The position numbers were made by a program, and so were the translations under genes. The notes under the pieces are model-generated. The model had not been told where the DNA came from. It made no database searches and saw only the letters and a list, made by a program, of their open reading frames with translations. Below are positions 24,845 to 33,358 of a stretch of DNA of 47,298 nucleotides, piece after piece (the first letter of the stretch is position 1; each line of letters opens with the position of its first letter). Origin of the DNA: Enterococcus_D entomosocium (GTDB taxonomy: Bacteria; Bacillota; Bacilli; Lactobacillales; Enterococcaceae); the NCBI RefSeq assembly GCF_030441895.1, contig NZ_JARJAS010000027.1. One strand, 5' to 3'.

Positions 24845-24897
24845 AAAAAACACCCAATCGCTCGACCTTCACTAGTCGATACGGTTGGGCGTTTTTC
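24845..24897. terminator. Bidirectional terminator, kinase / ABC permease
   Basis: CACCCAATCG (24851-24860) pairs with the CGGTTGGGCG segment (24882-24891), with extra pairing inside and A/T runs on both sides, between two convergent operons. Confidence 0.7.
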
Positions 24898-24902
24898 TGC
24901 TC

Positions 24903-25664
24903 TTACAATTCTTGTCTCTTAAACACCAGATGCGCAGCCAAGAGGCAAAGCAATAAACTGATCAGGCTCCCAAGAAAAATGGGTTGGACTGTTTCCCATG
25001 TTTGGAAAGTAGTCATGGTCACCATCTCTAAACCGCCTTGAAAGTCCAAGTATTGTAAAAACTTCCAGTTGGGTAAAGAGATTCGGGCAATCGCAAAGGC
25101 CATCGGAATAAAAATCGTCGCCAACACGCTGACCGCTGTATTTTTGGTCAAATACAAAACTAGCACTGCAAAAGAGGAAGTCGCTAATAAAATCAGTACA
25201 AAACTAACGAAATAATACAACAAGTTTTCTATCTGTGAAAGGTCATTATAACCAATCCCCCCAATAACCGTTCCCGCTACAAAGCTCACCAAACAAATCG
25301 CGACGATCTGTAAGACCAGCACCAATGTATAAACCAAGAATTTCCCAAAAAGATAAGCGGGTTTGGAGACACCAACGGTAATGATATTCTTCATGGTCCC
25401 TTTCGTGTACTCACTGCCTAAGACCTGCATCACCAATGGCAAGGAGTAATACAGCAACATGGAAGACAAACTGGTCTGGATCGCCAGAAAGCCAGTCATT
25501 TCCGTAAGGCTGCCTGCTGTTTGCGTACTATCCCCAAGAGTGACCCCTACACTACCATTGGAAACAACGGATAAAATCACCAACAATAAAATAATTCCTT
25601 CTGTGATCCAAAAACTTTTACTTCTTGATAAACGATACAAATCGGCTCGAATAAAATTCAACAT
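24903..25664 (-). CDS. ABC-2 type membrane permease (Bcr-like exporter)
   Basis: A 253-aa protein with about six hydrophobic segments, beginning MLNFIRADLYRLSRSKSFWI, typical of bacitracin/lantibiotic-immunity-type permeases. Substrate is unknown. The ATG at 25664 lies seven bases after GGGGGA; one base separates it from the ATPase stop codon. With the ATPase it forms a two-gene exporter, convergent with the two-component genes. Self-protection against a peptide antibiotic is the usual role of such sets, not shown here. Confidence 0.82.
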   Translation of the reverse strand: MLNFIRADLYRLSRSKSFWITEGIILLLVILSVVSNGSVGVTLGDSTQTAGSLTEMTGFLAIQTSLSSMLLYYSLPLVMQVLGSEYTKGTMKNIITVGVSKPAYLFGKFLVYTLVLVLQIVAICLVSFVAGTVIGGIGYNDLSQIENLLYYFVSFVLILLATSSFAVLVLYLTKNTAVSVLATIFIPMAFAIARISLPNWKFLQYLDFQGGLEMVTMTTFQTWETVQPIFLGSLISLLLCLLAAHLVFKRQEL

Positions 25665-25665
25665 C

Positions 25666-26583
25666 TTAATTTCCCCCTTCACTTGTTACTAACTCTTTGA
25701 AATACGACTCTAGATTTTCCCCTTCAAAAGAAATCCGGTCGATAGCGATCCCTTCATAAACCAGCTGACGGACCAGGTCACGAATCAACACATTCTCTTG
25801 ATAAATATGAATTTTGTGGTCACTGACGACTTTATATTCGGAAATCAGCTGACTCTCTAGCAAGCGGCTAGCTGTGGCTACATCATCCACTTCTAATTGA
25901 ATAAACCGTTTCGCCATCAGATCGAATTCGTGTTTGGTCATCTCTTTGATCAGACGCCCCTCACTAATGACCCCAAAACGTGTAGCCACTAAGTACAACT
26001 CTTCTAAAATATGACTGGAAATCAAAATCGTCATGCCGCGTTCTTGATTCAATCGTAAAAGCAGCTCCCGAAACTCAACGATCGCTACAGGATCCAGGCC
26101 ATTGATCGGCTCATCTAGTATTAGAAAATCCGGTTGGTTCAATAAAGCGATGGCTAAGCCTAGCTTTTGTTTCATACCCAAAGAAAAATCACGGTATTTC
26201 TTGTGGCCAACATTGGTCAATCCGACAAACGCCAATGCTTTACTGACCGCCTCAGGTTCCACCACCCCGCAGATTTTGCAATAATAGTTCAAATTTTGTT
26301 CAGCGGTCAATTGGTCGTAAGCGACTGGGGTCTCAATCACATTACCGACCCGTTTCAGCATCTGAGTGTACGCTTTGCCGCCTTCAACATCAAACAACTG
26401 CAGACTGCCACTAGTTGGTTGGATCAACTGAACGATCGCTTTTAATAGGGTCGTCTTCCCAGCACCATTTCTCCCCACCAATCCATAAATATCTCCCTTA
26501 GCGATCGTTAGATCGACATCATGTAACGCCTGCTGTTTGCCGTAACGTTTGTTTAATCCTTTGATTTTAAGAACATTTTCCAT
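25666..26583 (-). CDS. ABC transporter ATPase, BcrA/lantibiotic-immunity type
   Basis: The 305-aa ATPase has Walker A GRNGAGKTT, signature FSLGMKQKLGLAIALL (the FSLGMKQ form is typical of the BcrA branch), Walker B PDFLILDEPINGLDP and switch His in LISSHILEEL. Residues about 215-305 are a C-terminal extension of the type seen in drug- and peptide-exporting ATPases. The ATG at 26583 follows AGGAGG; an in-frame ATG 33 bases upstream has no ribosome site. First gene of the exporter unit. Confidence 0.88.
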   Translation of the reverse strand: MENVLKIKGLNKRYGKQQALHDVDLTIAKGDIYGLVGRNGAGKTTLLKAIVQLIQPTSGSLQLFDVEGGKAYTQMLKRVGNVIETPVAYDQLTAEQNLNYYCKICGVVEPEAVSKALAFVGLTNVGHKKYRDFSLGMKQKLGLAIALLNQPDFLILDEPINGLDPVAIVEFRELLLRLNQERGMTILISSHILEELYLVATRFGVISEGRLIKEMTKHEFDLMAKRFIQLEVDDVATASRLLESQLISEYKVVSDHKIHIYQENVLIRDLVRQLVYEGIAIDRISFEGENLESYFKELVTSEGGN

Positions 26584-26614
26584 TTTTACTTCCTCCTTGC
26601 TTGCTTCTGTGCTC

Positions 26615-26673
26615 ATTCTAGCAAGCAGATCTAAATCAGCTATTAACTAATTATTAATTGATTCTTAACTCGT
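26615..26673 (-). promoter_or_regulatory. ABC exporter promoter with three 11-bp direct repeats
   Basis: An extended -10, TGC-TAGAAT (hexamer 26615-26620 on the minus strand), stands 31-37 bases from the start codon without a good -35. The -35 position is overlapped by three adjacent 11-bp repeats, plus-strand TATTAACTAAT, TATTAATTGAT and TCTTAACTCGT (26641-26673). Repeats with one-helical-turn spacing are usual for OmpR/PhoB-type regulators. The rest of the 306-base gap to 26889 holds another TATAAT on the minus strand near 26701 and the promoter of the next gene. Confidence 0.6.
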
Positions 26674-26832
26674 AGTTTTCTGCAAAAAACAGTTTATTTC
26701 TATTATACACAGCTGAAAATGAACCGATCTAGAAAAACCGTCCCTTTTCAGCAAACCAACCAATAGCAGATGATCTTTTCATTACTGCTCTTGCTCTTTG
26801 TTTTTTGCCTCACAAAGAAAGAGATTCCTTCA

Positions 26833-26860
26833 TGACAAGGAACAAAAAACGTGGTAAACT
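26833..26860 (+). promoter_or_regulatory. Promoter of the small membrane-protein gene
   Basis: TGACAA (26833-26838), 16-base spacer, extended -10 TGG-TAAACT (hexamer 26855-26860). Confidence 0.55.
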
Positions 26861-26889
26861 AGTCACGAATCAAAGTGAGGTGAAATACA

Positions 26890-27192
26890 TTGGTAGCAGC
26901 TATTATTTATTGGGCAATGATCATTATCAGTTTCGGTTGGTTGGCAGTCAGCTTATATTTCTCTATCTTCTATTTAGCACGTAAAGAAAATGGCAATTTA
27001 TGGGCATTCGGCTTTTTAAATGTCATCACAGCAATCATTCAAGCCATCGTCCTTGTGGTTTACCGTACCTTCGGACAAGATTGGGGCGTTACACAATACT
27101 CAAGCCTCATCTATCTAGCACTTGGCTTATTGCTTGCTTTGACAGTCATCCAAGCTGTTTTAGGCCGTGAACCAAAAGCGAAAGTCGCTTAA
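26890..27192 (+). CDS. Small three-helix membrane protein, function unknown
   Basis: A 100-aa protein with three hydrophobic segments (about residues 3-29, 37-58 and 70-92) and a charged REPKAKVA tail. The start is a TTG at 26890, eight bases after a GAGGTG ribosome site; no ATG or GTG is better placed. I do not recognise the family. It has its own extended -10 promoter and a likely terminator (27213-27265), so it is a single-gene unit and not part of the neighbouring ABC or lysine operons. Confidence 0.65.
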   Translation: MVAAIIYWAMIIISFGWLAVSLYFSIFYLARKENGNLWAFGFLNVITAIIQAIVLVVYRTFGQDWGVTQYSSLIYLALGLLLALTVIQAVLGREPKAKVA

Positions 27193-27212
27193 GGGTTCCA
27201 ATAGACACTCGT

Positions 27213-27265
27213 AAAAACGATCCGCTTTCTCTTTGATAAAAATAGGGAAATGGTCGTTTTTTTGT
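27213..27265 (+). terminator. Likely terminator of the small membrane-protein gene
   Basis: AAAAACGATC pairs imperfectly with GGTCGTTTTT around a long interrupted stem and leads into a run of seven T. Confidence 0.5.
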
Positions 27266-27274
27266 TAAAAAGAA

Positions 27275-27303
27275 TTGACATTTGGGTGCTTTTCTTCTAA
27301 ACT
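27275..27303 (+). promoter_or_regulatory. Promoter of the lysine-riboswitch operon
   Basis: TTGACA (27275-27280), 17-base spacer, TAAACT (27298-27303), 30-40 bases before the riboswitch core. Confidence 0.75.
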
Positions 27304-27324
27304 CTGAGAAGAATCAAATTAAAT

Positions 27325-27580
27325 ACGAGTACCCTTTAACATTTAGGTAGAGGTCGCGAGGTTCATTAATCCTGCTGAGTGAAGCAACACGTTTACAGCA
27401 GAGCTAGGGAACATCGCCGAAACAAGGTCGGTTTTGCTTGCATCGATTTTGTTGGGCCGCAAATGAACAATTTGCGGACTGTCTTAGCTTGTCTAAGTTG
27501 CGCTATGTTTTGTGAAAGGTTTGTCGACGATGACCTGTCAACAGCCGTTTTCCAATCATGGAGTACGGCTGTTTTTTTGC
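27325..27580 (+). ncRNA. Lysine riboswitch (L-box) with terminator
   Basis: The conserved core is visible in order: TTAGGTAGAGGTCGCGA (27343-27359), AGGGAACATCGCCGAAACAA near 27407, GTGAAAGGT (27512-27520), TGTCGACGATGACCTGTCAAC (within 27523-27542). A terminator follows, ACAGCCGT (27541-27548) with ACGGCTGT (27565-27572) and seven T. High lysine should stop transcription before the downstream transporter. An open frame of 87 codons crossing it is fortuitous. Confidence 0.93.
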
Positions 27581-27628
27581 TTTTTCATCCTTACCTGCTT
27601 GTCCAACTCGTGAAAGGAAAGAGAAAAA

Positions 27629-29218
27629 ATGAAAAAAAATAATTGGATCTGGGCAGTCTTCGCCCTCTGTCTAACCCTCATTCAGCTGCCCCTAACCGTG
27701 CAAGCGGATGACCAAACGCCTGCGGAACAATTCCGTGTCGGTATGGAGGCAGGCTATGCCCCATTTAACTGGACGCAAACGACGGACGCCAATGGTGCCG
27801 TGCCGATTTCTGGGGAAGAAGGCTCGGCGTTTGCCGGCGGTTACGATGTCCAGATCGCCAAACGAATCGCTGAAGGCTTAGGCAAAGAATTAGTGATCGT
27901 CAAAACTCAATGGGACGGTTTGCCGCCAGCTTTGCAAGCGGGGACTATCGATGCTGTGATCGCTGGTATGTCACCAACTGCCGAACGTCGCGAGCAAATT
28001 GATTTTACCGATCCTTACTATGAATCAGATTTGGTGGTAGTGGTTCGTAAAGATGGCGAGTTCGCCGATGCCAAAAGCCTCGCTGATCTTTCGGGGGCAA
28101 AAATCACTGCCCAGCTGAATACTTTCCATTATACGGTCATAGATCAAATCCCTGAGGTCCAAAAAGAACAAGCCATGCGGGACTTCTCCTCCATGCGCGT
28201 TGCTTTAGCTTCGGGTATCATTGACGGCTACGTCAGCGAACGTCCAGAAGGCGTCACTGCCGTCGGGGCAAATCCTGATTTGAAGATGGTCGAGTTCGAT
28301 GAAGGCGCCGGTTTTGAAACCAACCCAGAAGACGTCCAAGTAGCAGTCGGGATGCGCAAAGGCGATCCCGATGTTGAAAAAGTCAATGAGATTCTTGCAG
28401 GAATTTCTGAAGAAGAACGGGTTTCCCTGATGGATCAAGCAGTCTTAGATCAACCTGCAGATGCTAGCGGAGAAACGGCGGATCAAGGTCTGGTCGCTGA
28501 TTTTAAAAAAATCATTGATGATTACGGCATGCTCTTTTTACGAGGCGCTGGCTTGACCTTATTCATCGCGATCCTTTCAACGATCATCGGATTGATCATC
28601 GGTCTTTTGGTCGGTATCTTCCGGACATTGCCGCTTTCAGAAAATCCAGTAGGACGTTTCTTCCAACGCATCGTCAATGGTTTACTGACCATTTATATCG
28701 AAGTTTTCCGCGGCACCCCAATGATGGTTCAAGCAATGGTTATTTTCTACGGAACCGCTTTGGCCTTTGGTGTCTCCATGAATCGCACGCTGGCAGCCGT
28801 GCTGATCGTTTCCATCAATACCGGTGCCTACATGTCTGAAATCGTTCGTGGGGGGATTTTTGCTGTAGATGACGGCCAATTTGAAGCAGCTCAAGCCATC
28901 GGAATGACTCATTGGCAAACCATGATCAAAGTCGTGTTGCCGCAAGTAATGCGCAATATTTTACCAGCTACCGGAAATGAGATCATTATCAATATCAAAG
29001 ATACTGCCGTCTTAAGTGTCATCAGTGTTGCAGACCTCTTCTTCCAAGGTACATCAGCCGCTGGAACGAACTTCCAATACTTCCAAACATTTGCGATCAT
29101 CGGTGTGATCTACTTAGTCTTGACCATCAGTGCCACCCAGATCTTGCGCTTTGTTGAACGCAAAATGGATGGTCCCAGTGCGTATGTCAAATTAGAAGAC
29201 ATCAACCCGAACGAATAA
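27629..29218 (+). CDS. Amino-acid ABC transporter, binding protein fused to permease (lysine)
   Basis: The 529-aa protein has a signal peptide (about 1-26, ending VQADD), a family-3 solute-binding domain (about 33-275; FRVGMEAGYAPFNWT, YDVQIAKRIAEGLGKE, GMSPTAERREQIDFTDPYY) and a polar-amino-acid permease domain (about 295-515) with the coupling loop EAAQAIGMTHWQTMIKVVLP. Fusion of receptor and channel is common in lactic bacteria. Lysine as substrate is inferred from the L-box just upstream. The ATPase gene follows 11 bases later. Start ATG after AAAGGAAAGAG. Confidence 0.9.
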   Translation: MKKNNWIWAVFALCLTLIQLPLTVQADDQTPAEQFRVGMEAGYAPFNWTQTTDANGAVPISGEEGSAFAGGYDVQIAKRIAEGLGKELVIVKTQWDGLPPALQAGTIDAVIAGMSPTAERREQIDFTDPYYESDLVVVVRKDGEFADAKSLADLSGAKITAQLNTFHYTVIDQIPEVQKEQAMRDFSSMRVALASGIIDGYVSERPEGVTAVGANPDLKMVEFDEGAGFETNPEDVQVAVGMRKGDPDVEKVNEILAGISEEERVSLMDQAVLDQPADASGETADQGLVADFKKIIDDYGMLFLRGAGLTLFIAILSTIIGLIIGLLVGIFRTLPLSENPVGRFFQRIVNGLLTIYIEVFRGTPMMVQAMVIFYGTALAFGVSMNRTLAAVLIVSINTGAYMSEIVRGGIFAVDDGQFEAAQAIGMTHWQTMIKVVLPQVMRNILPATGNEIIINIKDTAVLSVISVADLFFQGTSAAGTNFQYFQTFAIIGVIYLVLTISATQILRFVERKMDGPSAYVKLEDINPNE

Positions 29219-29229
29219 GGAGGAAGAAC

Positions 29230-29964
29230 ATGTCAGCAATCATTGAAATTGACCATTTAAAAAAGAGTTTTGGCGACAACGAAGTCTTAAAAGACATCAG
29301 TTTGTCTGTTAATAAAGGAGAAGTTGTCACGATCATCGGTTCTTCTGGTTCAGGAAAATCTACACTTCTTCGCTGCATCAACTTATTAGAAAAACCAACC
29401 AGTGGGCAAATCATCTACTTAGGTGAAAATGTGCTGGAAAAAGGCTATGACTTGCCGAAATACCGTACGCATCTAGGAATGGTTTTCCAATCCTTTAACC
29501 TATTCAACAATATGAATGTATTAGAAAACTGCGTGACGGGCCAAGTCACTGTTTTGAAACGTGATCGCAAAGAAGCAGAAGCGACTGCCAAAGAAAATCT
29601 GGAGCAAGTCGGTATGGCTCAATATGCCAATGCCAAGCCTTCCCAGCTTTCAGGTGGACAAAAACAACGGGTAGCCATTGCCCGTGCCTTATCGATGAAT
29701 CCAGATGTCATGTTGTTTGATGAGCCGACTTCTGCGCTAGATCCAGAAATGGTCGGTGAAGTGTTGAAGACCATGAATACGTTAGCTCATACTGGCTTGA
29801 CGATGGTGATCGTTACCCACGAAATGGGCTTTGCCAAAGAAGTGTCTGATCGGGTCATCTTTATGGATCAAGGTGTCATTGCCGAACAAGGGACGCCTGA
29901 AGATATCTTTATTCATCCAAAAGAGCAACGCACCAAAGAATTCCTTTCCCGTGTGTTGAATTAA
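29230..29964 (+). CDS. Amino-acid ABC transporter ATPase (lysine)
   Basis: The 244-aa ATPase has Walker A GSSGSGKST, Q-loop VFQSFNLF, signature LSGGQKQRVAIARAL, Walker B DVMLFDEPTSALDPE and switch His in IVTHEMGFA, the standard polar-amino-acid import ATPase of the GlnQ type. It follows the fused receptor-permease in the same riboswitch-controlled unit, with AAGGAGGAAG as ribosome site, and is followed by a strong terminator. Confidence 0.92.
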   Translation: MSAIIEIDHLKKSFGDNEVLKDISLSVNKGEVVTIIGSSGSGKSTLLRCINLLEKPTSGQIIYLGENVLEKGYDLPKYRTHLGMVFQSFNLFNNMNVLENCVTGQVTVLKRDRKEAEATAKENLEQVGMAQYANAKPSQLSGGQKQRVAIARALSMNPDVMLFDEPTSALDPEMVGEVLKTMNTLAHTGLTMVIVTHEMGFAKEVSDRVIFMDQGVIAEQGTPEDIFIHPKEQRTKEFLSRVLN

Positions 29965-29977
29965 TTTTCTGTCTTGA

Positions 29978-30057
29978 AACACTTAGCGGTCTTCTTCCGA
30001 GCTTTTTCGTCCTTTTTCAGTAAGCTTGGAAGAATTCAATGCTAAGTGTTTTTTTAT
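29978..30057 (+). terminator. Terminator of the lysine transporter operon
   Basis: AACACTTAGC (29978-29987) pairs with GCTAAGTGTT (30041-30050), with inner pairing of CTTCTTCCGAGCTT against AAGCTTGGAAGAA, then a T run. Confidence 0.85.
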
Positions 30058-30069
30058 TGCAGGAGGAGT

Positions 30070-30134
30070 AATTGTCAGAATTTATCAAAAAATCACAAAA
30101 AACCATTGCTATTTGTTAGAAACTTTGTTATTTT
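30070..30134 (+). promoter_or_regulatory. brnQ promoter region with CodY-like box
   Basis: TTGCTA (30106-30111), 17-base spacer, TATTTT (30129-30134), about 40 bases before brnQ. Upstream, 30070-30084 reads AATTGTCAGAATTTA, 11 of 15 positions of the CodY consensus AATTTTCWGAAAATT. CodY control of branched-chain uptake is known in Firmicutes; here it is a weak inference. Confidence 0.4.
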
Positions 30135-30169
30135 TTTTTAAAACTAAGGAATTATAGGAGCTTTCATTT

Positions 30170-31522
30170 ATGGAAAAAAAGTTACAGTTTAAGGATTACA
30201 TGTATGTTGGATCAATGCTTTTCGGTCTTTTCTTTGGTGCCGGAAATCTGATTTTCCCCGTTCACATGGGACAAGAAGCTGGCGCGAATGTCGGCTTAGC
30301 CAACCTTGGCTTTTTAGTTACAGGGATCGGCTTGCCATTTTTAGGGGTCATTGCTATTGGCGTTTCCCAAAGCAGCGGTGTTTTTGAATTAGCTTCTCGG
30401 ATCAATCGCCGCTATGCAATGATATTTACGATTTTGCTTTATTTAGTGATTGGGCCATTCTTTGCTCTGCCTCGTTTGGCTACTACTTCTTATGAGATCG
30501 GGATCGCTCCCCATGTTTCATCAGACATGCAAACTTGGTTATTGGCGTTGTTCTCTGCCCTATTTTTTGGAGCTGCCTGGTGGTTTTCACGCAAACCTAG
30601 CAAAATCTTAGATTATGTAGGGAAGTTTCTAAATCCCTTGTTTCTGGTCTTACTAGGAGTTTTGCTCTTTTTTGCCTTTTGGCAACCACTAGGAACCATC
30701 AGCGATGCGCCGATCTATCCTAGCTATCAAAGCGATGCTTTCTTTACTGGTTTCACAAACGGCTACAATACTCTCGATGCGCTGGCATCTTTAGCCTTCG
30801 GGATCATCATCGTCTCAACGATTCGCAATATGGGGGTTGAGAAACCTGCGACGGTCGCAAAAGACACGATCCTTTCCGGCTCTGTCAGCATCGTGTTGAT
30901 GGGGATCATCTATACCTTACTTTCTTATATGGGAACCAAAAGTTTAGGCCAGTTTCCCATCAGCGAAAACGGTGGGATCGCTTTGGCACAAATCGCCAAC
31001 CATTACCTTGGCACTGTCGGCAGTCTGCTATTGGCATTGATCGTCATCTCTGCCTGCTTAAAAACCGCCATTGGTTTGATCACGGCCTTTTCCGAAACCT
31101 TTGCTGGATTGTTTCCAAAGCAAAGCTACGGATTCTTTATCGCTTTGACAAGTATCTTACCAGCGATCTTCGCTAATGTCGGCTTGACCAATATCATCGA
31201 GTTTTCTATTCCAGTCTTGATGTTTATCTATCCACTGGCGATCACTTTGATTTTGTTGGCGATCATCAGTCCATTATTTAACCATCGTGCCAGTGTCTAT
31301 CGAATGACGACATACTTCACGTTGATCGCTGCAATCATCGACGGCTTAAATGCGAGTCCTGCAGTGATTACCAACAACGCTTTCGTGCAAGGAATCTTGT
31401 CTTTTGCGTCAGATTATCTGCCCTTTTTCCAAATCGGGATGGGGTGGGTCGTACCAGCTGCGATCGGATTTTTGATCGGTTTGCTATGGTCGTGGTTCAA
31501 AAAAGACCCTGTTTCAGCCTAA
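30170..31522 (+). CDS. brnQ: Branched-chain amino acid transporter BrnQ
   Basis: A 450-aa, 12-helix sodium- or proton-coupled carrier for leucine, isoleucine and valine. The N-terminal LFGLFFGAGNLIFPVHMGQE and the following GLPFLGVIAIGVSQSSG are typical of the family. It is a single gene with its own promoter and a terminator at 31540-31580. Length is normal. Ribosome site TAGGAG is ten bases before the ATG. Confidence 0.93.
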   Translation: MEKKLQFKDYMYVGSMLFGLFFGAGNLIFPVHMGQEAGANVGLANLGFLVTGIGLPFLGVIAIGVSQSSGVFELASRINRRYAMIFTILLYLVIGPFFALPRLATTSYEIGIAPHVSSDMQTWLLALFSALFFGAAWWFSRKPSKILDYVGKFLNPLFLVLLGVLLFFAFWQPLGTISDAPIYPSYQSDAFFTGFTNGYNTLDALASLAFGIIIVSTIRNMGVEKPATVAKDTILSGSVSIVLMGIIYTLLSYMGTKSLGQFPISENGGIALAQIANHYLGTVGSLLLALIVISACLKTAIGLITAFSETFAGLFPKQSYGFFIALTSILPAIFANVGLTNIIEFSIPVLMFIYPLAITLILLAIISPLFNHRASVYRMTTYFTLIAAIIDGLNASPAVITNNAFVQGILSFASDYLPFFQIGMGWVVPAAIGFLIGLLWSWFKKDPVSA

Positions 31523-31537
31523 ATTAGTTAAAAAGAT

Positions 31538-31580
31538 GAAAATAACCTACCTTTTTTTAAAGGGTAGGCTATTTTTTTGA
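31538..31580 (+). terminator. brnQ terminator
   Basis: AATAACCTACCTTT pairs with AAAGGGTAGGCTATT around a short T/A loop, with one bulge, then seven T. Confidence 0.8.
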
Positions 31581-31589
31581 TTAAAAAGA

Positions 31590-31618
31590 CTGACAGTTTC
31601 GTAAAAAAAAGATACAAT
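31590..31618 (+). promoter_or_regulatory. Promoter of the Mga-like gene
   Basis: CTGACA (31590-31595), 17-base spacer, TACAAT (31613-31618). Confidence 0.6.
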
Positions 31619-31640
31619 AGAGCCACAAAGGAGGATACCT

Positions 31641-33146
31641 ATGTTTTATGAAGAACTTATGATGGACCCGCAAACATTAATTAAATTTAAAATATTCCGG
31701 CGTATGCTGACTCTGCAAAACCCTAGCCACCCAATCGCACAATTGGCAAAGGAAATGGAGTTAAGCTACCAACAAGCTTTTATAGAGTTGACTGAGATCG
31801 ACCAAGATCTAACTGAGTTAACTCCGGATCATATGTCGATACTCGGTCGTGGCGGTAAATTACAGCCTCAGAATATCGCGGTAACGATCGATGAATACCG
31901 CTTCTATTTATTGAATAAAAGCGTTCCGTTCTTATATGTTCTTTACATGCTGAATGAAGACAATCCTACGATCACGGATTTTTGTGCAAAATACGATGTC
32001 AGTCGTTCAACGGTGTCTCGCAAATTTGAACATCTAAAAAAACATTTGAAGCAATTTCAGCTTCGCTTTACGTACACTGAATCAAACTTAGTGGGCGATG
32101 AGCGTCTTGTGCGGCTCTCCCTATTCAATATCATTTGGTTAGGTACTCGTGGAATAGAATGGCCATTTGCGATCGCTGAGAGTGAGACAGAAAAAATGGT
32201 GGATCGATTCACGGAGTATTTCCCAATGACTCATTCTTATCTTGGCCGATTAGAGTTGAAGTATTTCGCCGCCTTGATTCTTTTACGAATCAAAAAAGGG
32301 AATTTTGCCAAATACGACAAGCGGTACAATTTCCTGATGAAAAATAATCCATATTTCGATTTTGAGCGTTTGACACAAGTCGTTGATCCTGAAGTTTCAA
32401 TGACAGACAAACAATTAAAAGGCGAATCAGGGTTTATTTATTTGATGGCGCAAATCTTCCCATTCTACTTGAGTCCTGAAGAAGAAGCTTTGCAACAAAC
32501 CTTGCAATTCTTTTCAAGCAAACAAAACCCAGTTTATCCGTTAGTCGCAGACTTGTTAGCAGAGATGAAAGCAACCTTCTTTGCTTCACAGCCTGGCCTG
32601 TTAGACGAGCCATTGGTCGTGGGTAATTTAATCAATGTGACTTTCGGCAACTACGTTTTCCGTCAGCCGTTTCCAAATATCTATCGCTTGCTGACACCCT
32701 CGATCAATCGCGGGTCTGCTGAAGAGCAGCTGCAGCAAAAAATCGATGAATTCTTAACGAACTATCGCGAAGAATCAGCGGTGGACTATATCAATGATGA
32801 AAACCAAGAGCAGATGGCAACGATGTATACCCACGCCCTGCTGCCGTTTTATGATCAAATCCGTTATTCGAATCGTTTACGGGTAGGGGTTGCGTTAGAA
32901 GATAATTTCTTAGTCGTTCAAGGATTGAATCAATTCCTACATGACTTGACCTTCGTAGCAGCAGAACCTTATGATCTAAACCAGCAAGAAAATTATGATG
33001 TCATCGTTAGTTCCAATCAGTTGATGAAAAAACTCAAACCAGAAAAAATGAGTTATATTTGGGATTATGCGGCAGACGATCGGCAATACATTGATTTGTA
33101 TCGTACGTTGAAAAACCGTTTTGATGAAAAGAACCTTTCTCTGTAA
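31641..33146 (+). CDS. Mga-like transcriptional regulator
   Basis: The 501-aa protein resembles the Mga/AtxA-type regulators: two N-terminal helix-turn-helix parts, the second around residues 110-140 (TITDFCAKYDVSRSTVSRKF), a central helical PRD-like region (about 165-390), and a C-terminal part that may have the EIIB-like fold (about 410-490). Such proteins activate surface or virulence genes and respond to PTS phosphorylation in studied cases. No obvious target gene is next to it; the only elements directly downstream on the same strand are the two small RNA units from 33.19 kb. Start ATG follows AAAGGAGG. Confidence 0.82.
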   Translation: MFYEELMMDPQTLIKFKIFRRMLTLQNPSHPIAQLAKEMELSYQQAFIELTEIDQDLTELTPDHMSILGRGGKLQPQNIAVTIDEYRFYLLNKSVPFLYVLYMLNEDNPTITDFCAKYDVSRSTVSRKFEHLKKHLKQFQLRFTYTESNLVGDERLVRLSLFNIIWLGTRGIEWPFAIAESETEKMVDRFTEYFPMTHSYLGRLELKYFAALILLRIKKGNFAKYDKRYNFLMKNNPYFDFERLTQVVDPEVSMTDKQLKGESGFIYLMAQIFPFYLSPEEEALQQTLQFFSSKQNPVYPLVADLLAEMKATFFASQPGLLDEPLVVGNLINVTFGNYVFRQPFPNIYRLLTPSINRGSAEEQLQQKIDEFLTNYREESAVDYINDENQEQMATMYTHALLPFYDQIRYSNRLRVGVALEDNFLVVQGLNQFLHDLTFVAAEPYDLNQQENYDVIVSSNQLMKKLKPEKMSYIWDYAADDRQYIDLYRTLKNRFDEKNLSL

Positions 33147-33196
33147 CCAAACCGTTACGGTTTCTTAAGAACTTCCGAAAAGATTTGTCACAGAAT

Positions 33197-33218
33197 ATTC
33201 ATATTTATCTCGTATACT
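33197..33218 (+). promoter_or_regulatory. Promoter of small RNA unit 1 with shared upstream element
   Basis: A -10 TATACT (33213-33218) without a consensus -35. ATTCATATTT at 33197-33206 starts 16 bases before the -10, the same element and distance as in unit 2, suggesting activator-dependent promoters. Confidence 0.55.
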
Positions 33219-33224
33219 CTATGT

Positions 33225-33303
33225 ATACCAACAAACAACCCTAACTAACACTTTTTCATTTTTAACTCCTTCCCGTCGGCCACCCACCGACGGGTCTTTT
33301 TTT
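33225..33303 (+). ncRNA. Small RNA unit 1 (about 75-80 nt)
   Basis: Predicted transcript from about 33225. It contains a 28-nt block (33228-33255) identical to unit 2, an unstructured U-rich part, an anti-Shine-Dalgarno ACTCCTT (33265-33271) and a terminator: CCCGTCGG (33272-33279), loop CCACCCA, CCGACGGG (33287-33294), then TCTTTTTTT. No credible protein frame is conserved with unit 2. Transcription has not been shown; the case rests on two diverged copies that keep sequence, spacing and structure. Family not recognised. Confidence 0.7.
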
Positions 33304-33358
33304 ACTTATTTTCGCAGCCAGCAAACTTAAACACTTTCCAATCTTTTCTCCACAAAAA

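Noticed and set aside
27379..27642. Open frame of 87 codons with ATG-like start
   Set aside because: It crosses the lysine riboswitch core and its terminator, which explain every conserved segment; its end overlaps the start of the transporter gene.
33223..33246. Seven-codon peptide (MYTNKQP) at the 5' end of small RNA unit 1
   Set aside because: No ribosome site precedes it and unit 2 has no start codon at the matching place, so it is not conserved between the paralogues.
33240..33290. Minus-strand AAGGAG-spacer-ATG inside the small RNA units as a gene start
   Set aside because: The frames stop after four or five codons in the two copies and differ from each other; the pattern is better read as complementarity to target ribosome sites.
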